Assembly: GCA_041674745.1 (NCBI GenBank)
Contig: JBAYVD010000003.1
Span: forward strand, 62,001-126,000
DNA: 64,000 nt
Origin: UBA2040 sp041674745
GTDB lineage: Bacteria; Bacteroidota; Bacteroidia; Flavobacteriales_D; Crocinitomicaceae
Reading direction: 5' to 3'
Part shown: piece after piece, positions 34,710-44,108 of the stretch
How the letters are laid out: each line of letters begins with the position of its first letter
Numbering within the stretch: position 1 is the stretch's first letter
The notes under the pieces: model-generated
The model's database searches: none
What the model saw: only the letters and a program-made list of their open reading frames with translations
Told to the model about the DNA's origin: nothing
Position numbers and translations under genes: made by a program

Positions 34710-35306
34710 ATGGAAAAAATACTTTTAAACTTAGGATTATCCTTTACCCTTTCAAAACTATTGCCTTATTTAACCATGGTTGTTATTGGCGTATTGCTCT
34801 TAAGATGGGCGCTGCGTTCCAATCGGATTCAAAATAAAATTGCCAAGATTTCTATTGGAGTTTTGTTGTTGTTGCTTCCTTTTGGTGTCTATTTCGCATT
34901 GAACCCAATCTATCAAGGAGACTTTAGTACCAATGGTAAAAAAATAATGGTCTTGAATTCCAAAACGATTTTGATGAAAGATGGATTGTTGGTTTTAGCA
35001 ATACCCGGTTGTCCGTATTGTTTTGAAAGTATTGCTGCTTTGAAAGAGATGAAAAAACACGACCCAAGTCTCAAAATTCAATTTGCCGTTACGGGAACGG
35101 AAGATAAATCAACTATCGAACCTTACGTGAAAGAGGCGGATGGAAAATTTAAAGTCGTTTTGATGGAAAACACGAAAGCGTTAGTAGGCGAAACCGGTGG
35201 TAAGTTTCCAACTTTTATTATGGTCAACAAAGGAAAAGCCGTTTATGCTTGGACGAATGATCAGTTCGGCGTCAGAGCCAAAGACCGAGTAGAAAACTGG
35301 GATTAA
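34710..35306 (+). CDS. membrane-anchored thioredoxin-like protein
   Basis: 198 residues. Two hydrophobic segments (about 17-33 and 47-64) precede a thioredoxin-like domain (about 78-190) with redox motif PGCPYCF (Cys101, Cys104) and a cis-Pro candidate in GKFPTFIMV. CPYC is the glutaredoxin-type active site. By topology the domain faces the periplasm if both segments span. Target unknown; envelope disulfide reduction or isomerisation is plausible. Confidence 0.72.
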   Translation: MEKILLNLGLSFTLSKLLPYLTMVVIGVLLLRWALRSNRIQNKIAKISIGVLLLLLPFGVYFALNPIYQGDFSTNGKKIMVLNSKTILMKDGLLVLAIPGCPYCFESIAALKEMKKHDPSLKIQFAVTGTEDKSTIEPYVKEADGKFKVVLMENTKALVGETGGKFPTFIMVNKGKAVYAWTNDQFGVRAKDRVENWD

Positions 35307-35316
35307 AAAACGCTTG

Positions 35317-35358
35317 AAAAGCAAAAAGCTCTGAAGTAAATCGGAGCTTTTTGCTTTT
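35317..35358. terminator. strong bidirectional terminator
   Basis: Perfect 15-bp stem: the arm at 35317-35331 (AAAAGCAAAAAGCTC) pairs with 35344-35358, loop of 12 bases. A/T flanks make it work for both the thioredoxin-like gene and the convergent icd gene. Confidence 0.88.
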
Positions 35359-35373
35359 ATTATTTTCTGTTCT

Positions 35374-37611
35374 TTAGATTCGATTGGTCAAACCTTGCAA
35401 GATTCCGTTGAAAGTTTTGCTTGGTCTCATGGCAGCCGCAGCCAAAGAATCAGTTGGGTGATAATATCCACCCATGTTTACTGGTTTTCCTTGCACTTCG
35501 TTTAACTCTGTAACAATCGTTTTTTCGTTGGCTTCCAATTCCTCAGCGATTTGGGTGAATTGACTTTTCAATTCAGCATCACCTGTTTGGTTTGCCAAGG
35601 CTCTTGCCCAATACATCGCTAAATAGAAATGCGAACCTCTGTTGTCTAACTCACCGGCTTTTCTAGAAGGCGATTTGTCTTCGTCCAAGAATTTTCCTGT
35701 CGCTTCGTCCAACGTCGCTGCCAATACTTTCGCTTTAGCATTGCCCGTAGTTTCGCTCAAATGCTCAAAAGAAGCCGCTAGCGCTAAGAATTCACCCAAA
35801 CTGTCCCAACGTAAGTGATTTTCCTCTAAAAGCTGTTCAACGTGTTTAGGAGCAGAACCGCCAGCACCTGTTTCAAACAATCCACCGCCGTTCATCAAAG
35901 GAACGATCGATAACATTTTTGCACTGGTTCCCAATTCCAAAATAGGGAATAGGTCGGTCAAATAATCGCGTAATACATTTCCGGAAACGGAGATGGTATC
36001 TTTCCCGGCTTTCACTCTTGCTAAAGTTGCTAGAGTTGCTTGTTCCGGTGCCATTATTTGAATATCCAAACCAGTGGTATCGTGATTTTTTAAATAGGTA
36101 TTTACTTTTTTGATCAATTGGGCATCGTGTGCACGATTTTCATCCAACCAGAAAATGGCAGGCATTCCTGATAAGCGAGAACGTGTAACCGCTAATTTGA
36201 CCCAGTCTTGAATCGGTGCGTCTTTCGCTTGACACATTCTCCAAATATCGCCCGCTTCAACAGCATGGGACATGATTACTGTTCCGTTTGCATCGATTAC
36301 ATTAACGGTTCCGTTTTCTTTGATTTCAAATGTTTTGTTGTGAGAACCGTATTCTTCAGCCGCTTGGGCCATCAATCCTACATTCGGAACAGTTCCCATG
36401 GTCGTTGGATCAAATGCTCCGTTTTCTCTACAGAAATCAATCGTTGCTTGGTAAATTCCAGCATAACTTGCGTCAGGAACAACTGCCAATGTATCACGTT
36501 GTTTTCCGTTTTTATCCCACATTTGTCCGGATGTTCGAATCATGGCTGGCATCGAAGCATCAATAATAATATCACTCGGCACATTCAAGTTTGTAATTCC
36601 TTGGTCTGAATTCACCATGGCCAAGTCCGGGCCATTTTCATACGCCAATTGAATGGCTGATTCCAAGGCTGCTTTTTCGTCGGCAGACAAATCTTTCATT
36701 TTCGCTAACAAATCACCAAATCCATTTCGGAAGTCAACGCCTAATTTATCCAAAGTCGCTTGGTTGTTTGCAATTAAATCTTTGAAGAAAACTTCCACCG
36801 CCATGCCAAACATAATCGGATCTGAAACTTTCATCATAGTGGCTTTCAAATGCAACGAGAACAAAATTCCTTGGTTTTTCGCATTTTCGATTTGCTCGCC
36901 TAAAAATTGAATCAAGGCTTTTTTACTCATAAAGGTTCCGTCGATGATTTCACCTTTCAACAGCCCAAAACTTTCTTTGAGTACTGTTTTTTGACCAGCC
37001 GTATTTGTATGTTCAATGGAAATAGAAGTCGCTTCTTCCAGGACAACTGATTTTTCATTGGAGTAAAAATCTCCTCCTGCCATGGTCGCAACATTCGTTT
37101 TTGAATCTTTCGACCAAGCTCCCATGGAGTGCGGATGTTTTTTTGCGTAATTTTTTACAGAAAGCGGTGCTCTTCGGTCTGAATTTCCTTCACGAAGAAC
37201 AGGATTAACGGCACTTCCTTTGATTTTATCGTAACGCGATCTAGCGTCTTTTTCTTTGTCGTTTTGTGGTTCTTCTGGGTAGTTGGGAATGTTGTAACCT
37301 TGACTTTGCAATTCGTTGATTACTTCCTTCAACTGGGGCACAGAAGCACTGATATTGGGTAATTTGATAATATTCGCTTCGGGTTCTGTTGCCAATTTAC
37401 CCAACATGGCCAAGTCATCTGTTTTTTGTTGTGTTTCATCCAAGTAATCAGGAAAAACGGCTAAAACTCTTGCAGCTAAAGAAATATCCTTCGTTTCCAT
37501 CGCAACTCCTGCCGTTCCAGCAAAGGCTTGTACGATTGGTAAAAAAGATTGGGTCGCCAAAGCGGGAGCTTCGTCCGTAATGGTGTAAATGATTTTGGAT
37601 TTTGATGACAT
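35374..37611 (-). CDS. icd: monomeric NADP-dependent isocitrate dehydrogenase
   Basis: 745 residues from the ATG at 37611 (MSSKSKIIYT); upstream codons to 37665 cross the promoter. The length and sequence match the monomeric (IDH-II) class, unrelated in length to the ~415-residue dimeric enzyme. Recognisable stretches are NSDRRAPLSVKNYAKKHPH, SLHLKATMMKVSDP and AGTAGVAMETKDISLAARV. It oxidatively decarboxylates isocitrate to 2-oxoglutarate in the TCA cycle, producing NADPH. It is a single-gene unit with its own promoter and terminator. Confidence 0.94.
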   Translation of the reverse strand: MSSKSKIIYTITDEAPALATQSFLPIVQAFAGTAGVAMETKDISLAARVLAVFPDYLDETQQKTDDLAMLGKLATEPEANIIKLPNISASVPQLKEVINELQSQGYNIPNYPEEPQNDKEKDARSRYDKIKGSAVNPVLREGNSDRRAPLSVKNYAKKHPHSMGAWSKDSKTNVATMAGGDFYSNEKSVVLEEATSISIEHTNTAGQKTVLKESFGLLKGEIIDGTFMSKKALIQFLGEQIENAKNQGILFSLHLKATMMKVSDPIMFGMAVEVFFKDLIANNQATLDKLGVDFRNGFGDLLAKMKDLSADEKAALESAIQLAYENGPDLAMVNSDQGITNLNVPSDIIIDASMPAMIRTSGQMWDKNGKQRDTLAVVPDASYAGIYQATIDFCRENGAFDPTTMGTVPNVGLMAQAAEEYGSHNKTFEIKENGTVNVIDANGTVIMSHAVEAGDIWRMCQAKDAPIQDWVKLAVTRSRLSGMPAIFWLDENRAHDAQLIKKVNTYLKNHDTTGLDIQIMAPEQATLATLARVKAGKDTISVSGNVLRDYLTDLFPILELGTSAKMLSIVPLMNGGGLFETGAGGSAPKHVEQLLEENHLRWDSLGEFLALAASFEHLSETTGNAKAKVLAATLDEATGKFLDEDKSPSRKAGELDNRGSHFYLAMYWARALANQTGDAELKSQFTQIAEELEANEKTIVTELNEVQGKPVNMGGYYHPTDSLAAAAMRPSKTFNGILQGLTNRI

Positions 37612-37635
37612 AAAGCGTGAATTTGTTCGTTTTGC

Positions 37636-37683
37636 CCTGAATTTCAGGAATGCGAATTTACGCAATCAAGCAGATTTTATCAA
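37636..37683 (-). promoter_or_regulatory. icd promoter with adjacent palindrome
   Basis: On the minus strand: TTG (CAA at 37681-37683), exactly 20 bases, then TAAATTCG (37653-37660), 7 of 8 to TAnnTTTG. Just downstream in the transcript start region is the perfect palindrome CCTGAATTTCAGG (37636-37648). Its position over or just after the start site suits a repressor operator or a 5' hairpin. Confidence 0.55.
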
Positions 37684-38214
37684 GCTAATAAGGGATTTTT
37701 GGCAAATATTTTTCGTTCATCTGAAATGAACTAATCTGCTGGATAGGAAATGGTTTTTTAAGACCGATTTTTTGGATTATTCAGGCTTAGATTAGGATTA
37801 AGACCAAAAGTTGGGCAAACTGAACTAAATTGCCCTTCCATTAACATTCTCTCTTCTTTTTCTTTTTCGCCGTGAAAAAGAATAAAGAAGCAAAAAGAAA
37901 AAACTCCCGCTTCGGAAAGCCAAAGCCGATAAAATTGTCATTGGTGACCTTATCAGCGATCCTGCGCATGCACGCTATTGCTACCACACGCTTCGGCTTC
38001 ATCAAGGTGCCCACCAATGCCTGCATTTATCACCTTTCACTTTCCTGATGCGATTTCAATTCGTAATTAGATTTAGAAATCATACCATTTCTAAAATCAA
38101 ATATAAACGAGCTCAGTAAATCTAAAATATAGTTTAAAAAAGAAATTTCTCCACAACTTTTCGTCATGATTCTTAGATATCGTTTTAGCAAACCCCCACG
38201 ATATAAAGTTTCGA
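37684..38214. other. intergenic region with hairpins, no convincing gene
   Basis: About 530 bases between icd and rdgB. It contains a 16-bp A/T hairpin (37853-37868 with 37874-37890, one bulged base, loop GCCGT). It also has a more G/C-rich island near 37910-38030 bounded by an 8-bp inverted repeat CATTGGTG (37939-37946) / CACCAATG (38012-38019). A 61-codon frame crosses it on the minus strand but its poly-Lys end and lack of any family likeness argue against a gene. A degenerate repeat or an unrecognised RNA is possible. Confidence 0.45.
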
Positions 38215-38790
38215 TTAATGATTTTTAATAAAATGGATCATTTTTTCAATGGCTCTTCCCCGGTGTGAGATTTTGGTTTTTTCGCTCAATCCCATTTCCG
38301 CGAAAGTACAAGTGGCTTCATCTGGTTGAAAGATGGGGTCGTATCCAAACCCTTGGTTTCCTTTTCTTTCTTCCAGAATTTTTCCTTTTACGATTCCTTC
38401 AAATGCATAAAATTCACCCTCCCAAAAAAGCGATATGATGGTTTTGAACTGGGCATTTCTATTTTCGATACCTTTCAACTTTTGCAACAACAAATCCATG
38501 TTTGCCTCGCTGTTTTTTTCTTCACCTGCATAACGGGCAGAGTACACACCGGGTTCGCCCATCAAGGCTTCGACTTCCAAACCGGTATCATCTGCAAAAC
38601 AGTTTTGTTCGAATAACTTCGCGACAAATTCAGCTTTGATGCGCGCATTTTCCTCCAAAGTGGATCCCGTTTCTGGAATTTCTTCGTGATAGTCCAGTTC
38701 GCTTAAGGTCGTCAATTCGATGCTAAAAGGCAATTGTGCAGCAATCTCGAGTGCTTTGTGTTGGTTGTGGGTGGCAAAAATTAAAGTCAT
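38215..38790 (-). CDS. rdgB: non-canonical purine NTP pyrophosphatase (RdgB/HAM1)
   Basis: 191 residues. Signature FATHNQHKALEI at the N-terminus, the catalytic FADDTGLEVEAL, then YSARYAGEEK and GFGYDPIF and SHRGRA at the C-terminus. It hydrolyses (d)ITP and XTP to keep deaminated purines out of nucleic acids. It is the last gene of the polysaccharide operon and overlaps the glycosyltransferase before it by 4 bases, an unusual place for a housekeeping nucleotide-cleansing enzyme. Confidence 0.93.
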   Translation of the reverse strand: MTLIFATHNQHKALEIAAQLPFSIELTTLSELDYHEEIPETGSTLEENARIKAEFVAKLFEQNCFADDTGLEVEALMGEPGVYSARYAGEEKNSEANMDLLLQKLKGIENRNAQFKTIISLFWEGEFYAFEGIVKGKILEERKGNQGFGYDPIFQPDEATCTFAEMGLSEKTKISHRGRAIEKMIHFIKNH

Positions 38791-39857
38791 TTGTTTTCAA
38801 ATAGTTGTTTGTAAATCGATGTTTGAGAAAGGACAGAATAGCTATCAATGATTGTTTGGCGACCGTTTTGAGCAATTTCTTTGCGCTTAGTTTGATTGGT
38901 CAATAAATCATCCAAAATAGAGAACCATTCTTCTTCCGTTTTGGCAAAAAAACCATTTTCACCGTCTTTCACAATACTCAAATTTACACCAACCGGTGAA
39001 AGTACGGTTGGAATGGCACACGCCATGTACTGCAAACCTTTGAATCCGCATTTGGCCACCGACCAGCGATCTTCCGTCAAAGGCATAACACCAATCTGTA
39101 TTTGCGCCAAGTCTTCAATTTCGGTTTCTTTCGACCATTTCACAAATTCCAAATTCGGCAATTCCCAATCGGGCTTTTGATTGGATATCAAACGGAAAAT
39201 ATACGTGTGCTTTTGGTTCAGTTTTTTTAAAACAGGCAATAATTCTTCCAAATATTGCATGGTGGTATGAGTGCCCGTCCAGCCAATGCGAATGGGAGAT
39301 TGATCTGGATTGGAAACAAGATTGTGGTGATTTTCGGTGTCGATCGTGGTGGGAAGAACGATTACGTTTTGATTGAATTTGGAGGCGTAACTCGCTAAAA
39401 ATCGATTTCCGGCTGTTACCTTGTCGGCCCATCGAATGATGAAACGAACTTTCCAATAGGCTTTCAATCGTTGGAAACGAGCGTTGGTTACGCTATAATT
39501 GGGTATCCAAATGGCATCGTCGAAATCGTAAATGAATTTTTTACGCAATACTTTCGCTAGGATCCATTCGATGATCGGCGGTCCGATTTGAGAAGCTTCT
39601 CGGTGAATGAAAATGTGATCTGCTTTGGCTAATTGGGGTAAAATGAGCATTCGTTTCCAGAAACTTTGGAGCATTTTGCGTGCTTTAAAAAAAATATGTC
39701 CGGGTGCATACAGTTTCCCCCATGTTTCTTCGTCGATGAAGGGATGGATTTCAATCGTATACTCTTTTTCTAAAATAGGCAAATACTGCTCGAAACGAAA
39801 ACGTTGTGAGGGTGCCGTGCCGATTGGATAAGGAACCAGAAAAATTATTTTCTCCAT
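38787..39857 (-). CDS. GT4-like glycosyltransferase
   Basis: 356 residues, GT-B fold. N-terminal domain begins MEKIIFLVPYPIG; the C-terminal domain carries IGWTGTHTT and KCGFKGLQYMACAIPTV, the region of the family donor-binding E-x7-E motif, here with Lys/Gln in place of the usual residues. Donor and acceptor are unknown. It overlaps rdgB by 4 bases and the next glycosyltransferase by 13 bases, so it is translationally coupled in the polysaccharide operon. Confidence 0.82.
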   Translation of the reverse strand: MEKIIFLVPYPIGTAPSQRFRFEQYLPILEKEYTIEIHPFIDEETWGKLYAPGHIFFKARKMLQSFWKRMLILPQLAKADHIFIHREASQIGPPIIEWILAKVLRKKFIYDFDDAIWIPNYSVTNARFQRLKAYWKVRFIIRWADKVTAGNRFLASYASKFNQNVIVLPTTIDTENHHNLVSNPDQSPIRIGWTGTHTTMQYLEELLPVLKKLNQKHTYIFRLISNQKPDWELPNLEFVKWSKETEIEDLAQIQIGVMPLTEDRWSVAKCGFKGLQYMACAIPTVLSPVGVNLSIVKDGENGFFAKTEEEWFSILDDLLTNQTKRKEIAQNGRQTIIDSYSVLSQTSIYKQLFENK

Positions 39858-41080
39858 AAACGCTCGTAAAGGTCGGAATACAATTCGATTCCTTTTTCAC
39901 TATCGAAATATTCTTTTGCACCAGATCGCGTTACAACTGAATTGTATGCGCTTGTGTTTAAGTCTGTTTTTTCAAATTCTTCATTCGTTAGGTTGGGCAA
40001 AACGATTCCAGCGTGGTAACGGTTGACGATGGAATCGGAATCTCCAATGCCAGAATTGCATACGATTGGGACGCCCATGCTCATCAATTCTCCTTGTTTT
40101 ACTGGAGAAGAGGCTTGTTTTGAAAAACTGGGCAATATGAAGAAAATGGAAAAATCAAACAAGGAAATGTACAAGGGCATTTTGTTTCTTGAACTGGAAA
40201 CGATGCGGATGTTATTTTCGGCGATGCCTTTTTTCTTCGCTTCATCCAAAATCAATTGTGGATTTTCGTTCGTGACGAATAAGAAAACGGCTTGCGTATT
40301 TTTGCTTTGATAGGCATTGAAAAAATCGAGCATTTCGGGTAGCATATACCAAGTGCCTATGGAACCAACATAACCCAAAACAAAATCGGTTGCCTCAATT
40401 TTCAACCTACTGCGCAACGCTATTTTCTCTTCCGGATGGATCGTTGCAGGGTCGAAAAGTGACGTTTCTGCGCAACAGGGAATGACGTCGATTTCCACTC
40501 GATTGGTTTGCCAAGATTTCCACGTTTGAATGACCTCTTTTCCTTTGTTGGTCAACGAAACAATTCCGTCAGCTTGGGATATAAATTTGTTTTCTTGGGA
40601 TTTGAAAAATTGATAGGTTCGTTTGAAAATCGGGTTGGACAGACGCCAGATTTTACCTTCCACCCGTTCATCTGCCCAAAATCCGCGCATGTCGAATAGA
40701 AATTTGGTTCCAAATCGATTTTTCATCTCCAAGCCGACCATCGCCGACAAGTAACTACGGCAATGAACAATGGAGAAATGTTCTGTTTTATTCAGTCGAT
40801 GTGCCAATTTTTTCATCCGTTGGATATCGTAGATGGTAGAAAGTAAAGGCGGCTTTTTGGTGTAAGAAAGAGGATGCCAAGCAATGTTGCTTCGTATGCA
40901 AATGGCTTCTATATCGGCTTTGTATTGTTCAAATCGTTCGGGTTTTTCAAAACTGATGAGATGAAACCGCACTTTTTTGGTTTTCGCCAATCCTTCCAAA
41001 TAGGGAAGTACCTGCGATTGACCGAGCGAATCGGTCATGCCATCGTAGGATAAATAGAGTACATTTTTTACTTCATCCAT
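39845..41080 (-). CDS. GT4-like glycosyltransferase
   Basis: 411 residues from the ATG at 41080 (MDEVKNVLYLSYDG). GT-B architecture: N-terminal domain with SLGQSQVLPYL and C-terminal domain with LGYVGSIGTWYMLPEML and the segment SPVKQGELMSMGVPIVCNSG, matching the donor-site region. Cytoplasmic enzyme of glycan assembly. It overlaps asnB by 13 bases and the next gene by 13 bases. Confidence 0.85.
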   Translation of the reverse strand: MDEVKNVLYLSYDGMTDSLGQSQVLPYLEGLAKTKKVRFHLISFEKPERFEQYKADIEAICIRSNIAWHPLSYTKKPPLLSTIYDIQRMKKLAHRLNKTEHFSIVHCRSYLSAMVGLEMKNRFGTKFLFDMRGFWADERVEGKIWRLSNPIFKRTYQFFKSQENKFISQADGIVSLTNKGKEVIQTWKSWQTNRVEIDVIPCCAETSLFDPATIHPEEKIALRSRLKIEATDFVLGYVGSIGTWYMLPEMLDFFNAYQSKNTQAVFLFVTNENPQLILDEAKKKGIAENNIRIVSSSRNKMPLYISLFDFSIFFILPSFSKQASSPVKQGELMSMGVPIVCNSGIGDSDSIVNRYHAGIVLPNLTNEEFEKTDLNTSAYNSVVTRSGAKEYFDSEKGIELYSDLYERLWRK

Positions 41081-42972
41081 CGCTCGTACCACATTTGAAA
41101 CATCAACAAATACCACAACTTGGTATCGAGTTCTTTTTTACCCTTGAAAAATTTCGATTTTAAGTCGGCAACAAATGCCCAATTGAAAATGCCTTGTTCG
41201 TTTATTTTCGATTCGCTTAAATAGTCTTCAATATGATTCTTTAATTCATTTTGCATCCAATCGGCAATGGGAATGGCAAACCCCATTTTGGGTCGGTCCA
41301 TCATGGCTTTTGGAATGTATTGGTGAACAATTTCTTTGAGCAGGTATTTTTTTTCTCCGTTTCGGTATTTGTAATCATCGGGCAATTGCGCAGCGAACTC
41401 AATGATTCGGTGATCGAGCAAGGGTTCACGACCTTCCAAACTCACCGTCATGGAAGCTCGATCCACTTTTTGCAAAATATCATCGACCAAATAGGTTTGG
41501 TAATCAATGGCCATCATGTACGAAAGAGGAGAGTAGGAAGTTCCTGTTAATTCTTTGCTGGTGTAGGCTGTGTTTTGAAATTCAACCGATTCTTGCAGCA
41601 GTTTTGCCAATTGATCGTCGGTAAATTGCTGACTGACGCTCAACATGATACTTTCCGAGGTTGGGTTTCGCAAAACGCCTTTCAATTTTTCGTAGCGGTT
41701 GTGAAAATTGTATTGGTTGCGCAAATAGGGTAGTTTGTCACTTGGAATTTTCTCCATCAAGCCGGCGGCACCTTTTCGTGCAAATCCGGGAATTTTATTC
41801 AATTTCTTTTGGTAACGACTCAAAAAATCATACCGATTGTAGCCCGCAAAAGATTCATCTCCTCCGTCGGCACTCAGCGCAACGGTTACTTGTTGACGGG
41901 CCATTTTACTCACCAAGGTCGTTGGAATCGCACTACTATCCGCAAAAGGTTCGTCGTAATGAAAAGGCAGTTCATCGATTAAATCAATGGCTTCTTGGGT
42001 GGTGCAATTGAATTCGTAATGTTCGGTGCCCAACTGTTTGGCTACGTCTTTTGCATAGGGCGCTTCATTCAATCCCATGTCTGGGACGCCAATGGTAAAC
42101 GTTTTAATTTTTTCGGTTCGGTCTTTTTGCAAGAGAGCCGCCACGCAAGCACTATCGTAACCTCCCGAAAGAAAAACACCGACCGGTACATCCGAAACCA
42201 TGCGGTAATCCACGGCAGATTGAATAATTTTTTCGGTTTCAATTTTCGCTTCTTCAAGAGAGAGATTGCTTTTCGGTGCATTGTAGTAATCGTAGACATT
42301 CCAATATTGCTCAGTTTCAAACGAATTGTCTTCTAAAGAAATCGTCATAGCGTGACCGGCTTTGAGCTTGTGGCAGTTTTGAAAAATGCACAAATCAGAA
42401 GGTACATTTCCAAATTGCATGAAGGCACCAACAGCGGCAAGATTCAATTCCTTTTTAAAATCAGGATGTGGATGAAAAGCCTTCAATTCAGAAGCGAAAA
42501 GAAACAAATCAGTGGTTTTGTAAAAATAAAATGGTTTCACACCGGCACGATCCCGCGCGCAAAACAATTCATTTTTGGCGACATCGAAAAGGACAAACGC
42601 AAACATGCCAATGAACTTTTCTAGGCAATGTTTCCCCCAAACGGCGTAGCTTTTCAGGATGACCTCGGTGTCACTTTGGGTGTGAAAAGAGTGCCCCAAC
42701 GCTGTTAATTCTGCTCGAATTTCTTTGAAATTGTAGATTTCTCCGTTGTACGTGATCCAATTTCCGCCCACTTGCATGGGTTGTTTGGCGTGTTCGGATA
42801 AATCAAGAATGGACAAACGACGATGACCAAAACCGATGACTGCGTTGTTCTGCTGGAAAATTTCATAGCCGCTACCATCTGGACCGCGGTGGTACAACGT
42901 GTCGGTCATTTTTTTCAACTCATCGAGCGATGTTTTCTTTGAAAAATCAATAAAACCGGCTATTCCACACAT
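41068..42972 (-). CDS. asnB: glutamine-hydrolysing asparagine synthetase-type amidotransferase
   Basis: 634 residues. Class II glutaminase domain starts with the nucleophile Cys2 (MCGIAGF) and has RGPDGSGYE and HRRLSILDLS. The synthetase domain has the PPi-loop SGGYDSA and ALSADGGDE. In polysaccharide loci, AsnB-like proteins often amidate a sugar carboxylate rather than aspartate. Here it stands 8 bases from the wbpG-like gene, so it may modify a uronic acid; plain asparagine synthesis cannot be ruled out. Confidence 0.88.
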   Translation of the reverse strand: MCGIAGFIDFSKKTSLDELKKMTDTLYHRGPDGSGYEIFQQNNAVIGFGHRRLSILDLSEHAKQPMQVGGNWITYNGEIYNFKEIRAELTALGHSFHTQSDTEVILKSYAVWGKHCLEKFIGMFAFVLFDVAKNELFCARDRAGVKPFYFYKTTDLFLFASELKAFHPHPDFKKELNLAAVGAFMQFGNVPSDLCIFQNCHKLKAGHAMTISLEDNSFETEQYWNVYDYYNAPKSNLSLEEAKIETEKIIQSAVDYRMVSDVPVGVFLSGGYDSACVAALLQKDRTEKIKTFTIGVPDMGLNEAPYAKDVAKQLGTEHYEFNCTTQEAIDLIDELPFHYDEPFADSSAIPTTLVSKMARQQVTVALSADGGDESFAGYNRYDFLSRYQKKLNKIPGFARKGAAGLMEKIPSDKLPYLRNQYNFHNRYEKLKGVLRNPTSESIMLSVSQQFTDDQLAKLLQESVEFQNTAYTSKELTGTSYSPLSYMMAIDYQTYLVDDILQKVDRASMTVSLEGREPLLDHRIIEFAAQLPDDYKYRNGEKKYLLKEIVHQYIPKAMMDRPKMGFAIPIADWMQNELKNHIEDYLSESKINEQGIFNWAFVADLKSKFFKGKKELDTKLWYLLMFQMWYERWMK

Positions 42973-42980
42973 GGATTTAC

Positions 42981-44096
42981 TTATTTACTGAAATATTTTC
43001 GGTACATATCGTACAATTTCGTCAGTCGTTTTTCGTCGTTGGGATAATCGCGGTAGGTTTTTACCGGTCGTTGCATGATTTCTTCAAATTCAGGCAATGA
43101 AATATCCAACTTCTTGGCAATATAAGCTTTTTCCGCTTCGATCGTTTCCGGATTGTAGGATAGCTTTTCCAATTCTTTCAAGGCTTCTTCGCGGGTAGCG
43201 GTTCCAGCACAAATTTGCGTAGCGTAGGTCGCTCGTCGGTAATCGATGCCAAATTTCACCGGTTGAATATAGGATTGCACAAATCCAGTAAATTTAGACT
43301 CGTAGTGCTTTCCACCGTAATATTTCCAGCCCAATTCTTCTTTCAAAAAAGCCATGGCTTTGTCTTTGTCGTAGGGAACATAATTGAGTAGGTACATCAT
43401 GTGAATGCCTTTCACGAATTTGAAATAGATTTCTTTTTTAAAATCGAAAGTAGGGAAGGTTTTTAATTTTTTTGATCCAAATTGATGTTGAATACCGTAC
43501 AGCAATTTTGAATCTTTCGGGTCATAAAACCAACTCGTGGGCAAAATCCCTTCGGTGGCAAAATTCCCACCTGAGATTATCGTTTTGATATTGTTTTTGG
43601 CCGCAATACGATGCAAAGCACCCGGAATCGCAATGTCTGTTGGTATTTCCATTTCAACGATGGAGGCTTTCAAAAAAGACAATTGTAAATCCTTGAATTC
43701 TTCCCAATTGAGCACGTAACTTTCGTAATCAATACCCAACTTCCCACAAACGTTTTTGATATTTTGCACAGCTTCCTCGGAATTCCAACCATTGTCGAGA
43801 TGAACGGCGAGTGGACGCAAGCCCAATTGTTTGCAGAGATACGCAACGTAAGAACTATCAACGCCACCGCTTACACCAATCAAACAGTCGTAGGGATTGT
43901 TTTTCCCTTTTTCTTTGATGGATTTCACCCATTGCGCCAATTGTTGGTCACTTTCTTCACCCAAATAGGAGCGCTTGGCCGTTTTGGTTAAAAATTCAGT
44001 ACAATGATTGCAGTTGCCATCCTCGTCAAAAGTGATAAATGGATCACTCGTATCCATGACACATCTGTTACATATTTGATAGGTTTTATCGGGCAT
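42981..44096 (-). CDS. wbpG: N-acetyl sugar amidotransferase (WbpG/PseA type)
   Basis: 371 residues. N-terminal Cys pairs (ICNRC and CNHC) form a probable zinc site, followed by the ATP pyrophosphatase loop GVSGGVDSS (about 75-83). The family converts the acetamido group of a sugar to acetamidino using ammonia delivered by HisH- and HisF-like partners, as in Pseudomonas aeruginosa O5 B-band synthesis and in legionaminic/pseudaminic acid amidation. Both partners lie directly upstream in the operon, which strongly supports this role. The sugar itself is not determined by the window. Confidence 0.88.
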   Translation of the reverse strand: MPDKTYQICNRCVMDTSDPFITFDEDGNCNHCTEFLTKTAKRSYLGEESDQQLAQWVKSIKEKGKNNPYDCLIGVSGGVDSSYVAYLCKQLGLRPLAVHLDNGWNSEEAVQNIKNVCGKLGIDYESYVLNWEEFKDLQLSFLKASIVEMEIPTDIAIPGALHRIAAKNNIKTIISGGNFATEGILPTSWFYDPKDSKLLYGIQHQFGSKKLKTFPTFDFKKEIYFKFVKGIHMMYLLNYVPYDKDKAMAFLKEELGWKYYGGKHYESKFTGFVQSYIQPVKFGIDYRRATYATQICAGTATREEALKELEKLSYNPETIEAEKAYIAKKLDISLPEFEEIMQRPVKTYRDYPNDEKRLTKLYDMYRKYFSK

Positions 44097-44108
44097 TCAG
44101 AATTATTT

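Noticed and set aside
37853..37890. A/T hairpin as Rho-independent terminator
   Set aside because: On neither strand is the stem followed by a T-run, and the nearest convergent stop is over 300 bases away.
37841..38026. 61-codon minus-strand frame
   Set aside because: Crosses two hairpins and ends in poly-Lys from an A/T hairpin arm; better explained as structured non-coding DNA.
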